From contig CAIKTE010000035.1 in NCBI GenBank assembly GCA_903830285.1, positions 1 to 44,815 on the forward strand: a DNA stretch of 44,815 bases, in the 5' to 3' direction. A program made the translations under genes and the position numbers. Below are positions 7,833 through 16,251 of the stretch, in pieces (position 1 is the first letter of the stretch; every line of letters begins with the position of its first letter). The stretch comes from an uncultured Chitinophagaceae bacterium. Its GTDB lineage: Bacteria; Bacteroidota; Bacteroidia; Chitinophagales; Chitinophagaceae. The notes beneath the pieces were generated by a model. The model did not search any database. It saw only the letters and a list, made by a program, of their open reading frames with translations, and was not told the DNA's origin.

Positions 7833-9986
7833 TTATTTCGATACTGTATTTACAGGCGCAGTGATCATATCACTTACAATTTTAATTGTTTGATTGATGT
7901 ACAAATCTGACTTGATATCTTTTAACCACCTCTGATAACGTTCGCCTTTACCCTTATCAGGATTATTATAAAATTTATCCTTATCAAATCTGCTCACTTC
8001 AATATCCATTTCAGCAGGCAATTTAGAAAGCTTAGTGATCTGTGCATTGGTACTATGAATCAAACTTTGTGTCTGCTTGTATTTTTCAAGGCTCAGATCA
8101 ACAGGGCTATCCATATTCTTTGACAGCCATTGTGTATTTTCTTTGATCAGATTAAAATTGAGGTTCTTATTGATCTCATCATTTTCCTTTTTAATGATAT
8201 TATCAAAATCTGCAGAAGTGTTTTGCCATGTTTGATAAGATGATTTTGCGATATCATCCCATGGTAATGCATCAGGATTATCTTTTTCGCGGATTTTCAT
8301 GAAGTCATAATAATCAGGCAGAATGATATCAGGCACTACTCCTTTTAATTGAGTAGATCCTCCGTTTAAACGATAGAATTTCTGGAAAGTAAGTTTAACT
8401 GCACCAAATTCTGTTCTTCCTGAAAAGAAATCCAATGCTTTACCGATCGGTACATTCTTTTGTACAGTTCCTTTTCCATAAGTAGAAGTGCTGCCAATTA
8501 TAACACCTCTTTTATAATCTTGTATAGCCGCTGCAAAGATCTCACTGGCAGATGCGCTTCCTTCATTAACCATTACAGCGAGAGGGCCATTATAAATAGC
8601 AGGATGGTCATTATCGCTTAACACGGCAGATTTTCCGTTTCTGTCTCTTACCTGAACAACCGGTCCGCGTCCAACGAACATGCCTACCATCTGCACTACT
8701 TCATATAAAGAACCGCCTCCGTTCATTCGAAGATCCAATACAATTCCTTTTACATCTTCGGCTTTTAATTTTTCAATTTCCTTTTCTACATCCTGAGAAC
8801 AACGTGCTCCGTTCGGCTTTTCAAAGTCGGCATAAAAATCAGGAAGGAAAATGTATCCGATCTTATCATTTCCGTTCTTCACGATGGCACTTCTTGCAAA
8901 TGCTTCATCCAAAACAACTTCATCACGAATGATCGAAATCACTTTCACTGTACCATCTTGTTTTTTGATGGTCAGTTTTACTTCTGTTCCTTTACCACCG
9001 CGAATTAATTTTACTGCATCCTGTGTATCATAGCCTGCAATATCAACAGGTTCTGCGCTTCCCTGTGCCACTTTCAAAATAATATCATTGGCCATCAGTT
9101 CACGATTTTTCCAGGCCGCACCACCGGGAGATATACTGGCTATTTTTATAAACCCATCGGCTTCAGTTAATAAAGCCCCTATACCATAAAAATGCCCGCT
9201 CATCATTTCATCAAATGCTCTTTTTTCAATGGGAGGAAAATAATCTGAATGCGGATCCATCAGATTAGTGATCGTGTTCACAAACTTGTTGAATAATTCA
9301 TCTTCAGTATTGGTAACCTTATAACGGGTATATACTTTATCAACTACTTTAAATATTTTATCTCTTGCTTCTTTTTCCAGTTGCGCATCAGGTTTATCGA
9401 AAGCTGTGTCTTTTTTGTTTTTCTCCTTTTGCTCCAGCATATCATAATAACGTTCCAGCGTATAATATTTCAATTTCTTTCTCCATCTGTCTTTCCATTC
9501 TGTTTCATTCGCTGCGTAATTCAACTTATCGCCATCAATCACTATAGACTCATCCACTTTAAAATCAAAAGGGTTGGCAAGGATCTCTTTATATAAGGTC
9601 ATTACATCTGCGATCCTTTTATCGTATACCTGTTTTACTGCAGGCTCAAATTTAATGTCGGCACCATGGATCTCATCATCAATGGTTGTTTCATATTTCT
9701 TCAATGAATTCACGTCAGACTGAAGAAACAATGTTTTATCCGCATCCAATTCTTCCAGATATTTTTTAAATACCTGTTTAGAAAACGCATCATTAATGGT
9801 TTTAGGGCTATAATGTTGTTCTTCAAGCAGGTTTCCTATGGTTGTTAGTAATTTTTGTTTTTGGTTGATATAATTAGTTTCGTGACCGCTATTTTTTGTA
9901 AAGGCAAAAAATAAACAGCCAAATAAAATAACCGCTGACAGCATCAGACCCTTTGTACTCTTCATAAATTGAATAAATTTTTGCAT
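7833..9986 (-). CDS. carboxy-terminal processing (tail-specific) protease, S41 family
   Basis: The product is about 717 residues from the ATG at 9986, as in the long Tsp/Prc branch of S41. A signal anchor lies near residues 14-32. An N-terminal helical domain is followed by a PDZ domain (about 260-345), then the S41 core with RMNGGGSL, NEGSASASEIF and YGKGTVQK. The nucleophile is expected at about S479, with the aspartate of QDY eleven residues on and the lysine of GKG near 505. The C-terminal portion matches the DUF3340-type domain of Tsp. It degrades or trims proteins in the periplasm from their C-termini. A second ATG at 9965 is plausible, because the upstream promoter leaves almost no leader before 9986. 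Confidence 0.95.
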   Translation of the reverse strand: MQKFIQFMKSTKGLMLSAVILFGCLFFAFTKNSGHETNYINQKQKLLTTIGNLLEEQHYSPKTINDAFSKQVFKKYLEELDADKTLFLQSDVNSLKKYETTIDDEIHGADIKFEPAVKQVYDKRIADVMTLYKEILANPFDFKVDESIVIDGDKLNYAANETEWKDRWRKKLKYYTLERYYDMLEQKEKNKKDTAFDKPDAQLEKEARDKIFKVVDKVYTRYKVTNTEDELFNKFVNTITNLMDPHSDYFPPIEKRAFDEMMSGHFYGIGALLTEADGFIKIASISPGGAAWKNRELMANDIILKVAQGSAEPVDIAGYDTQDAVKLIRGGKGTEVKLTIKKQDGTVKVISIIRDEVVLDEAFARSAIVKNGNDKIGYIFLPDFYADFEKPNGARCSQDVEKEIEKLKAEDVKGIVLDLRMNGGGSLYEVVQMVGMFVGRGPVVQVRDRNGKSAVLSDNDHPAIYNGPLAVMVNEGSASASEIFAAAIQDYKRGVIIGSTSTYGKGTVQKNVPIGKALDFFSGRTEFGAVKLTFQKFYRLNGGSTQLKGVVPDIILPDYYDFMKIREKDNPDALPWDDIAKSSYQTWQNTSADFDNIIKKENDEINKNLNFNLIKENTQWLSKNMDSPVDLSLEKYKQTQSLIHSTNAQITKLSKLPAEMDIEVSRFDKDKFYNNPDKGKGERYQRWLKDIKSDLYINQTIKIVSDMITAPVNTVSK

Positions 9987-9995
9987 AATGAATTC

Positions 9996-10025
9996 CAAAA
10001 ATACTGTAAATAGTATACCAGCAAA
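9996..10025 (-). promoter_or_regulatory. promoter of the S41 protease gene
   Basis: On the minus strand TTTG (10025-10022) and TATTTTTG (10003-9996) are separated by 18 bases. The expected start of transcription falls near 9990, which favours translation from the ATG at 9965 or a nearly leaderless start at 9986. Confidence 0.55.
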
Positions 10026-10090
10026 TATACCCGAATACTCATTAACAAAGGTTTTTGATGAATGGTTGAAGATATTTCTTCAAATTTGAC

Positions 10091-10121
10091 TTGCCCGCAA
10101 ATATGGTTTACCTTATTTTTG
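10091..10121 (+). promoter_or_regulatory. promoter of tRNA-His
   Basis: TTG (10091-10093) and TATTTTTG (10114-10121) are spaced by 20 bases, the usual Bacteroidota arrangement, about 30 bases before the tRNA. Confidence 0.65.
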
Positions 10122-10150
10122 CATCCCTGAATTAATCGGGGACTGTAAAT

Positions 10151-10228
10151 GGAGGGCGTAGCTCAGTAGGTTAGAGCGACAGTTTGTGGCACTGTAGGTC
10201 GTGGGTTCGAGACCCATCGTTCTCCCCA
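10151..10228 (+). tRNA. tRNA-His (GTG anticodon)
   Basis: A full cloverleaf can be drawn. The acceptor stem has 8 bp, including the extra G-1 paired with C73 that identifies tRNA-His. The D stem is GCTC/GAGC, the anticodon stem ACAGT/ACTGT encloses loop TTGTGGC with anticodon GTG, and the T arm is GTGGG-TTCGAGA-CCCAT. CCA is encoded at 10226-10228. An intrinsic terminator follows at once, so it is a single-gene transcript. Confidence 0.97.
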
Positions 10229-10240
10229 AAAAACCTTTTT

Positions 10241-10275
10241 AAACCTTGAAGGCATTAGTAACCTTCAAGGTTTTT
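10241..10275 (+). terminator. intrinsic terminator after tRNA-His
   Basis: AAACCTTGAAGG and CCTTCAAGGTTT form a 12-bp stem around CATTAGTAA-type loop sequence, followed by a T run. Confidence 0.9.
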
Positions 10276-10291
10276 ACTTAAAGACAGATAC

Positions 10292-10897
10292 ATGCATTCT
10301 TGGTTATTTCTTATTCCTTTTCTTGCTGCACTAGTAGGCTGGATGATCAACAGCTTGATGATCAAGCTGCTCTTTCATCCTCTTAAACCCATTAAAATAT
10401 TCGGATTTACATTTTCCGGCATTATTTCCGGCAAACGGGAAGCCATTGCAATAGGATTAGGGAAATATGTGAGTGAAGAGCTATTTTCCTTTCAGGTGAT
10501 CGAAGAAAAGCTGACCAATCCGGCAAATATTGAAAAAATAATGCCGTTGGTAGAAGAACAGATCGATCATTTTCTCAGAGTAAAACTGGCAGAACAAATG
10601 CCGATGATCAGTATGTTTATCGGTGATAAGACCATTCAGCAATTGAAAAATATTTTCATGGAAGAATTAACCACACTTTTTCCAAACCTTATTAATCAAT
10701 ATGTGAAAAATCTTCAATCAGACCTTCAACTAGAAAAGATCATCTCTCAAAAAATAATGGCCATTGATCTGCTGGAAACGGAAAAAAAGATGAATCAACA
10801 GTTGCAAAAAGAGCTGCGTTTATTTAAATTGGCAGGCGCTTTCTCCGGCTTTATCATCGGCATTCTTCAACTGCTGATCACATTATTATTGAATTAA
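10292..10897 (+). CDS. DUF445-family membrane protein
   Basis: The 201-residue protein has a membrane segment at each end (about 3-25 and 178-199) and an amphipathic helical middle. NSLMIKLLFHPLKPIKIFGF (residues 20-39) followed by GIISGKREAIAIGLGKYVSE (about 45-64) is characteristic of DUF445 (YheB-like) proteins. The family's role is unsettled; it is a cell-envelope protein. It is much shorter than the roughly 400-residue members, comprising essentially one repeat of the domain. It starts 16 bases after the tRNA terminator and stands alone in orientation with the receptor gene downstream. Confidence 0.85.
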   Translation: MHSWLFLIPFLAALVGWMINSLMIKLLFHPLKPIKIFGFTFSGIISGKREAIAIGLGKYVSEELFSFQVIEEKLTNPANIEKIMPLVEEQIDHFLRVKLAEQMPMISMFIGDKTIQQLKNIFMEELTTLFPNLINQYVKNLQSDLQLEKIISQKIMAIDLLETEKKMNQQLQKELRLFKLAGAFSGFIIGILQLLITLLLN

Positions 10898-11032
10898 CCG
10901 AAATAAAGAGGGCGTTCATCGATGGTATTTGAACTTTGTCCTTTTAAAATTGTCATATAACCGTTCGTATAGTTAAAACTGAGGGATCAGCCACCGTAGC
11001 GGAAATTTGCATTACAAATACAAAAGAAAAAC

Positions 11033-13768
11033 ATGTACAAAATTTTATCAACTTTCTTATTTATTACAACATTCTATTTTGCTAATGCCCAAATGCCTGC
11101 TGGCATGATGGGTGCCAGAGGAGGAAAAGCAGGTGCTCAAAATATGAATATCGGGCATTTTTACGGTAAAATTGTGGACAGTAAGACCAATAAAGGTATC
11201 GCAGGGGTAACACTACAATTATCCGGAAATAAATTTGATACCGTTACCAAACAAATGAAGCAATCTGTTTTAAAAACAGTGATCACAGAAACTCATGGTG
11301 ATTTCAGTTTAGATGGTCTGGCTATATTCGGCAATTTCAAATTAAAGATATCAGCACTCGGATACAAGACTGTAGAAAAACCTATCACTTTCGGGATCAA
11401 ATTTCCTACAGGTGGTGCTTCTGCTGCTGCATCAGGCGGTATGCAGGATGGTAATGGCAGCGGTATGAATAACAATATGCAACAAATGCTGGGTCAAGCT
11501 GATAAAGATCTCGGAAATATTAAAGTAGAAGCAGATGAAACCGATCTGGGAAATGTTACTGTTACATCATCAGCAAAACCTCAATTTGAATTAGGCATTG
11601 ATCGTAAAATATTTAATGTAGATAAGAATTTAACCAGTACAGGTCAAACTGCTACCGAAGTAATGAAAAGCATTCCTTCCATCAATGTGGATATAGATGG
11701 TAATGTTACTTTACGTAATGCAGCACCAACCATTTTTATTGACGGCAGACCAACCACTTTAACTTTAGATCAGATCCCTTCAGATATCATTGATAAAGTA
11801 GAGATCATTACCAATCCTTCTGCAAAATATGATGCATCCGGCGGAAATGCAGGTATCATCAATATCGTTTTAAAGAAGAACAGAAAGAATGGTTATAATG
11901 GCGGTATCCGTGCAGGTGTAGATATTCGTGGCAAAGTAAATCTGGGCGGAGATATTAATTACCGTCAGGGTAAAGTTAACTTCTTTGCTACAGGAATGTT
12001 CATGCAGCGTAAATCTATTTCTTCAAGTATTACAGACCGATACAATCTATTGGTTCCTCCAAGTTATGTTCACAATACAAATGACGGGAACAATGATGGT
12101 TATTTTGGTTTCTTCCGCGGTGGCTTGGATTATTTTGTTGACAACAGAAATACGCTATCTGTCACAGGCAATTATACAAAGGGCAATTTCGACAACACAA
12201 ATAATCAGGTTGTGGATTCAACCATCAGTTCTGTTTTTACGTCTTACAGTAATATAGCGAGTACTAGTACGATGACGTTTGAGAACTTTGGAGGACAATT
12301 AAGCTACAAACATAATTTTGCTAAAAATGGTCATAACCTTACTGCTGACCTGAATTATAACAGCAGCAATAATGATAATACCACATATATCAATACACAA
12401 ACCTATTATCCTTCATCTGCATTAAAAGGACAAGCATTTCTGCAGCAAACCTTGGGTAATGGATATAATCACTTCACAACCTTGCAATCAGATTATGAAA
12501 ATCCGATCTCGGATGATTCAAAGTTTGAAGCGGGGGTAAGAGGCGCTATCAGAGACTTTGCAAATTTGAGTGATCAATTATATTACGATTATACTTTAGG
12601 AAAATATGTTATTGTTCCTACCATCAGCAATAAATATAAATATACCGATCAGGTATATGCTGCATATACTTCTTATAGTTTTAAAGTTAAGAAATGGAGT
12701 TACCAATTAGGTCTAAGGCTAGAAAGTTCGAATTACAGCGGTACTTTATTAAATCATATAGGAGGCGATTCAGCACAATTTAAAGTTGACTATCCGTTGA
12801 GTTTATTTCCAAGTGCATTCATTACGTATAAGATCAATGCAACACAGGATTATCAGATCAATTATTCAAGAAGGATCAATCGACCTAACTTCTTTCAGTT
12901 AATGCCTTTTGCAGATTATTCTGATCCCCAAAATATCAATGTTGGTAATCCTAATTTAAAACCGGAATTCACTAACTCATTTGAAATGAGTTATAATAAT
13001 GCTTATAAAAAAGGCAGTAACTTTTTAGCAACTGTTTTCTTTAAATATACTGAAAACCTGATCGCACGTTATGTGTACAGAGATAAGAATGCGCTCAGTC
13101 CAACTGGTGATAGTGCTTATTTCAATACCTATATCAATGCGAATAATAGTATTTCTACCGGAGTAGAGTTGGCTGAGAAGACTGCTCTAACTAAATGGTG
13201 GGATCTTACATTGAGCGGCAATTTGTATTTTTCTGAGATCAATGCCAATGTTCCTAACCAAACAAATCTGGATAATTCTTTGTGGGCCTGGTCCGCTAAA
13301 ATGAATAACAATTTCAAGATCGCAAAAGGTTGGACAGTCCAATTCAGTGGAGATTATACTTCTAAATCTATTCAGCCACAGAGTACCAGTGGCGGTGGTG
13401 GTGGCCGTCCCGGTGGCGGTGGCGGAATGATGGGTGGTGGAATGGGCGGAGGAACCCAGGCAACCGCTCAGGGTTATATTTTACCCCGTTATGGATTTGA
13501 TGCAGCCATCCGTAAAGACTGGACCTGGAAGAAAGGACAAAGTGGTTCACTCACTTTCAGCATGAATGATATTTTCAAAACACAGGTGTATAAAACCTAT
13601 TCTGAAAGCACTTACTTCACTCAAAACACAGAAAGAAGAAGAGATGCACAGATCCTTCGTGTAAACTTCAGTTACCGTTTCGGTAAATTTGATCTTACCC
13701 TGTTCAAACGTAAGAATACAAAAGCAGATCAAAGCGGCGGAATGGATATGATGGGAAATCAGAATTAA
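11033..13768 (+). CDS. TonB-dependent-receptor-like outer-membrane beta-barrel protein
   Basis: The 911-residue protein has a signal peptide (MYKILSTFLFITTFYFANAQ), a carboxypeptidase-regulatory-like beta-sandwich (about 42-125), a plug domain (about 200-285, with VMKSIPSINVDIDGNVTLR and EIITNPSAKYDASGG) and a long barrel of alternating strands to the end. This layout belongs to the Bacteroidota outer-membrane beta-barrel family related to SusC/TonB receptors; there is no SusD partner nearby. It imports or binds an unknown ligand at the outer membrane. Two low-complexity Gly/Met-rich stretches stand out: one around residues 22-40 just after the signal peptide and one around 786-806 (GGGGGRPGGGGGMMGGGMG), probably a surface loop. 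A strong terminator follows. Confidence 0.93.
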   Translation: MYKILSTFLFITTFYFANAQMPAGMMGARGGKAGAQNMNIGHFYGKIVDSKTNKGIAGVTLQLSGNKFDTVTKQMKQSVLKTVITETHGDFSLDGLAIFGNFKLKISALGYKTVEKPITFGIKFPTGGASAAASGGMQDGNGSGMNNNMQQMLGQADKDLGNIKVEADETDLGNVTVTSSAKPQFELGIDRKIFNVDKNLTSTGQTATEVMKSIPSINVDIDGNVTLRNAAPTIFIDGRPTTLTLDQIPSDIIDKVEIITNPSAKYDASGGNAGIINIVLKKNRKNGYNGGIRAGVDIRGKVNLGGDINYRQGKVNFFATGMFMQRKSISSSITDRYNLLVPPSYVHNTNDGNNDGYFGFFRGGLDYFVDNRNTLSVTGNYTKGNFDNTNNQVVDSTISSVFTSYSNIASTSTMTFENFGGQLSYKHNFAKNGHNLTADLNYNSSNNDNTTYINTQTYYPSSALKGQAFLQQTLGNGYNHFTTLQSDYENPISDDSKFEAGVRGAIRDFANLSDQLYYDYTLGKYVIVPTISNKYKYTDQVYAAYTSYSFKVKKWSYQLGLRLESSNYSGTLLNHIGGDSAQFKVDYPLSLFPSAFITYKINATQDYQINYSRRINRPNFFQLMPFADYSDPQNINVGNPNLKPEFTNSFEMSYNNAYKKGSNFLATVFFKYTENLIARYVYRDKNALSPTGDSAYFNTYINANNSISTGVELAEKTALTKWWDLTLSGNLYFSEINANVPNQTNLDNSLWAWSAKMNNNFKIAKGWTVQFSGDYTSKSIQPQSTSGGGGGRPGGGGGMMGGGMGGGTQATAQGYILPRYGFDAAIRKDWTWKKGQSGSLTFSMNDIFKTQVYKTYSESTYFTQNTERRRDAQILRVNFSYRFGKFDLTLFKRKNTKADQSGGMDMMGNQN

Positions 13769-13791
13769 TGCTTCAAAATTTATACAATAAA

Positions 13792-13825
13792 AAACGCCGG
13801 GATCTTAAAGTTCCGGCGTTTTTTT
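13792..13825 (+). terminator. intrinsic terminator of the receptor gene
   Basis: AAACGCCGG and CCGGCGTTT pair around a 12-base loop, followed by further T residues, 24 bases after the stop. Confidence 0.92.
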
Positions 13826-14258
13826 ATAACTATATTTTAGGCATGACCTCTATATTGATTTAGTAATTTTACAAGAATGCAAGCCTCAGAGATCCAAGAT
13901 TCTACAATTCCCGGTTCATAATCCCTTTCGGATAAGGGCCAATCTCCTTAACAATACTTTAGCTTTCAACGAAGGATGAGCGAATGATCAGCGAATGGTC
14001 AGCGAACCATTGGTATAAGAATAGTACAGCCAAACCCTACTTTCATACCCTCTTCCAAGCCATACCAAAATATGCTCACTGATCATGACGGATGATTCAA
14101 GAAGATCTCTTTTTTTAAAGGGTAATGAATTCCTTCCGGCAATGATCATGAAACAAGTTAATAAAGCAATCAGGCTAGGCCTGCGAATAAATTTGTTATG
14201 AAATATGAAGGCCATTCTTAAAAATATACCTGCAGCACTTATCTTTATACAGATATTT
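13826..14258. other. gene-poor intergenic stretch with an 11-bp array
   Basis: Between the receptor terminator and the lipoprotein gene I see no convincing gene. A minus-strand frame at 13988-14305 begins inside the tandem array and has no family resemblance. The stretch contains the 11-bp array at 13968-14011, and a partly inverted echo of its unit (CTCACTGATCATGAC) around 14075-14089. Confidence 0.6.
13968..14011 (+). repeat. four-unit 11-bp tandem array (AGCGAA type)
   Basis: Four successive 11-base units: AACGAAGGATG, AGCGAATGATC, AGCGAATGGTC, AGCGAACCATT. The first six bases are nearly constant and the last five vary. The unit length equals that of the AAGCCT element (1254-1324 and 41362-41443), but the sequence is unrelated. 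Confidence 0.8.
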
Positions 14259-14660
14259 ATGAAATACCTCATTCTCATTGCAAGCTTATTGATCGTTTCC
14301 TGCAATAGCGGTAAACGTCAATTTACCATGGCAGAAAATGCCCTGGATGCGGGCAGAGAATTTATTGATGCTACATTAAAAGGCGACTTTGATAAAGCAA
14401 ACTTCTACATGATGCAGGATGATGAGAATAAAAAGTTACTGCAGCAGTATCAAACCAAATACAGAGCACAGCCTACCGAAACTCAATCTGCATTAAAGCA
14501 ATCTGTGATCAATATTTTAGAAGTAGCTGATGTGACCGAAAAAGAAACCATTATCAATTACAGTAATTCTTTTAATAAAAAAGCGCAGAAAGTAAAAGTA
14601 ATCCTTACAAACGGCAATTGGTTTGTAGATTTTAAATATACTTTTGACGGTAATCTATGA
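14259..14660 (+). CDS. small lipoprotein, DUF4878-like
   Basis: From the ATG at 14259 the product is 133 residues with a lipoprotein signal: MKYLILIASLLIVSC, where Cys15 would be lipidated. An upstream ATG at 14205 would bury this signal, so I reject it. The mature part (ALDAGREFIDATLKGDFDKA near 28-47, ending in ILTNGNWFVDFKYTF) resembles NTF2-like DUF4878 lipoproteins, in which a two-layer cone fold ends with a strand of the KDGKWKVD type. Function unknown. It overlaps the start of crcB by a few bases, so it leads the crcB-ppa unit. Confidence 0.8.
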   Translation: MKYLILIASLLIVSCNSGKRQFTMAENALDAGREFIDATLKGDFDKANFYMMQDDENKKLLQQYQTKYRAQPTETQSALKQSVINILEVADVTEKETIINYSNSFNKKAQKVKVILTNGNWFVDFKYTFDGNL

Positions 14661-15025
14661 TGCTTAAAAATTTCATATTAGTGGGTATTGGCGGAACCAT
14701 CGGTTCGTTGCTTCGTTATTTTTTTGCCATTACCATCAAACACGAATCATTCCCTTTTGCAACATTTGCCGTAAATATCATTGGTTCATTTATTATCGGT
14801 ATCATCATGGGCATAGCTTCCAAGCATGCCGGCTTTGGTGAGTGGCGTTTATTTTTAGCAACAGGTATTTGCGGAGGATTCACTACCTTTTCTTCCTTTT
14901 CGTGGGAATGCATAAATATGCTGGAACAGCAACGATATATTGCCTTTACCTATTATCTTACGGGAAGTTTGTTTTTAGGTTTGGCGGCAACATTAATTGG
15001 TTATTTAATTATTAAACAATTTTGA
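14657..15025 (+). CDS. crcB: fluoride channel CrcB/Fluc
   Basis: The 122-residue protein has four membrane segments and the Fluc motifs: GGTIGSLLRYFF (residues 13-24), the conserved asparagine in VNIIGSFIIGI (about 39-49) and GGFTTFSSFSWE (about 74-85) with the phenylalanines and threonines lining the pore. Fluc proteins work as dual-topology dimers that let fluoride leave the cell. Start: two tandem ATGs (14657 and 14660) overlap the lipoprotein stop. The next gene, ppa, starts 1 base after the stop. No fluoride riboswitch was recognisable upstream. Confidence 0.95.
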   Translation: MMLKNFILVGIGGTIGSLLRYFFAITIKHESFPFATFAVNIIGSFIIGIIMGIASKHAGFGEWRLFLATGICGGFTTFSSFSWECINMLEQQRYIAFTYYLTGSLFLGLAATLIGYLIIKQF

Positions 15026-15026
15026 T

Positions 15027-15572
15027 ATGATGACAGTATTACATCCCTGGCACGGCGTGCATTACGGGGACCATGCACCAAGAACAGTAACAGCAGTTAT
15101 TGAAATTCCGCAGGGAAGCCGCTGTAAATTTGAATTGGATAAGCCCAGTGGTTTATTGAAATTGGACAGAGTTATCTACTCTTCTTTTTATTATCCGGTC
15201 AATTACGGATTCATTCCTCAGACCTATGGCGATGATAAAGATCCATTGGATATTCTTGTTTTGACCTCATTGCCGGTGGTTCCCTTAACTTTAATGGAAG
15301 CCAAAGTAATTGGTGTAATGCAGATGATCGATAGCGGTGACTCGGATGATAAGATCATTGCTGTTGCGGCAAAAGACCCGAGTGTAAACCATTACAACAA
15401 TATTGAAGAACTGCCTTCGCATTTTTTGAATGAGCTTCGTCATTTCTTTGAAGAATACAAAGCTTTGGAGAATAAAGAAGTGGTAGTAGAAGAATTTGGC
15501 GATAAGGTAATTGCCCTGAAAATTATTGAAGAAGCTATCCAGGCTTATAGAGATAAATTCATAAGTAAATAA
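15027..15572 (+). CDS. ppa: inorganic pyrophosphatase, family I
   Basis: The 181-residue protein carries the soluble family I signature DDKDPLDILVL (about residues 71-81), preceded by YYPVNYGFIPQTYG, and further acidic metal ligands towards the middle. The enzyme hydrolyses pyrophosphate to phosphate with Mg2+ in the cytoplasm, pulling biosynthetic reactions forward. It lies directly between crcB and a TSUP permease in a tight plus-strand run. Fluoride is a classical inhibitor of family I enzymes, which makes the crcB neighbour suggestive. Confidence 0.97.
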   Translation: MMTVLHPWHGVHYGDHAPRTVTAVIEIPQGSRCKFELDKPSGLLKLDRVIYSSFYYPVNYGFIPQTYGDDKDPLDILVLTSLPVVPLTLMEAKVIGVMQMIDSGDSDDKIIAVAAKDPSVNHYNNIEELPSHFLNELRHFFEEYKALENKEVVVEEFGDKVIALKIIEEAIQAYRDKFISK

Positions 15573-15573
15573 A

Positions 15574-16020
15574 TTGAAAAAGATGAACCTTACGATAATG
15601 ATGGTGCTGATACTTTTGCTCATCGGATTATTTTCCGGTGCACTCAGCGGAATGGTTGGCGTAGGCGGCGGCATTATTATTGTTCCGGCTTTGGTCTATT
15701 TTCTGGCATTCAGCCAAAAAGAAGCACAAGGCACATCATTGGGGATCTTATTATTGCCCGTGGGTATATTGGGTGTTATTCAATATTACAAGCAAGGGCA
15801 GGTCGATTGGCGTGTTGTATTGATCGTTTCATTGGCATTTCTGGCAGGTAACTATTTTGGGAGCAAACTGGCTCTTACCTTGCCGGATAAGACCTTGAAA
15901 AAGACATTTGCCATTGTATTGATATTCGTGGCCATCAAGATCCTTTTTATTGATGCCAATAAAAAAGAAACAGCAGCCCCAACACCTGTTTCGACGAGTG
16001 TTGAAAACCCTAAGACTTAG
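15574..16020 (+). CDS. TSUP (TauE/SafE)-family permease, half-length
   Basis: The 148-residue product (145 from the ATG at 15583; the frame also offers a TTG at 15574) has four hydrophobic segments and the TSUP N-terminal motif GLFSGALSGMVGVGGGIIIVP. Typical TSUP transporters have about 250 residues with two inverted repeats; this one has a single repeat and would need to work as a dimer. The family moves sulfite, sulfonates or other small organic anions; the substrate is unknown here. The C-terminal 20 residues are polar (KKETAAPTPVSTSVENPKT), so the gene seems complete, not truncated. It starts 1 base after ppa. Confidence 0.85.
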   Translation: MKKMNLTIMMVLILLLIGLFSGALSGMVGVGGGIIIVPALVYFLAFSQKEAQGTSLGILLLPVGILGVIQYYKQGQVDWRVVLIVSLAFLAGNYFGSKLALTLPDKTLKKTFAIVLIFVAIKILFIDANKKETAAPTPVSTSVENPKT

Positions 16021-16022
16021 GA

Positions 16023-16053
16023 TTTGGAAAAATAAACCACAACCCTATCTTTG
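16023..16053 (+). promoter_or_regulatory. promoter of the 53-residue membrane protein gene
   Basis: TTTG (16023-16026) and TATCTTTG (16046-16053) with a 19-base spacer, a textbook Bacteroidota arrangement, 15 bases before the ATG at 16069. Confidence 0.75.
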
Positions 16054-16068
16054 CACAAATCTGAAAAA

Positions 16069-16230
16069 ATGGAAGAAACAAAAAAATCAACCGGGAAATA
16101 CTGGATCTACTTTTTTATTTGGTTCGCTATTATCGTAACCATGCTGTATTTACCGCAATTCAGACAATTCTTTTGGTTAGCATTACCGGGTACTGCTACT
16201 TATTTTGCCAAAGCAATGGATATCATCTAA
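16069..16230 (+). CDS. small single-pass membrane protein (53 residues)
   Basis: An ATG frame at 16069 encodes 53 residues beginning MEETKKSTGKYWIYFFIW. The charged N-terminus is followed by a hydrophobic segment (about 12-30) and an aromatic-rich second half. It has its own strong promoter (16023-16053) and a terminator directly after the stop (16252-16286), so it is a complete one-gene transcription unit. I recognise no family. Confidence 0.75.
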   Translation: MEETKKSTGKYWIYFFIWFAIIVTMLYLPQFRQFFWLALPGTATYFAKAMDII

Positions 16231-16251
16231 CTCGATCTAATAAGACTATAT

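Noticed and set aside
13968-14011. Possible CRISPR array
   Set aside because: Units are 11 bases without spacers and no cas genes are present; it is a short tandem repeat.
13826-14258. Fluoride riboswitch upstream of crcB
   Set aside because: I could not find the conserved pseudoknot pattern of the crcB motif; crcB is preceded by a coding gene with overlap.
13988-14305. Minus-strand open frame of 105 residues
   Set aside because: It begins within the AGCGAA array, overlaps the lipoprotein start and resembles no family; judged a chance frame.
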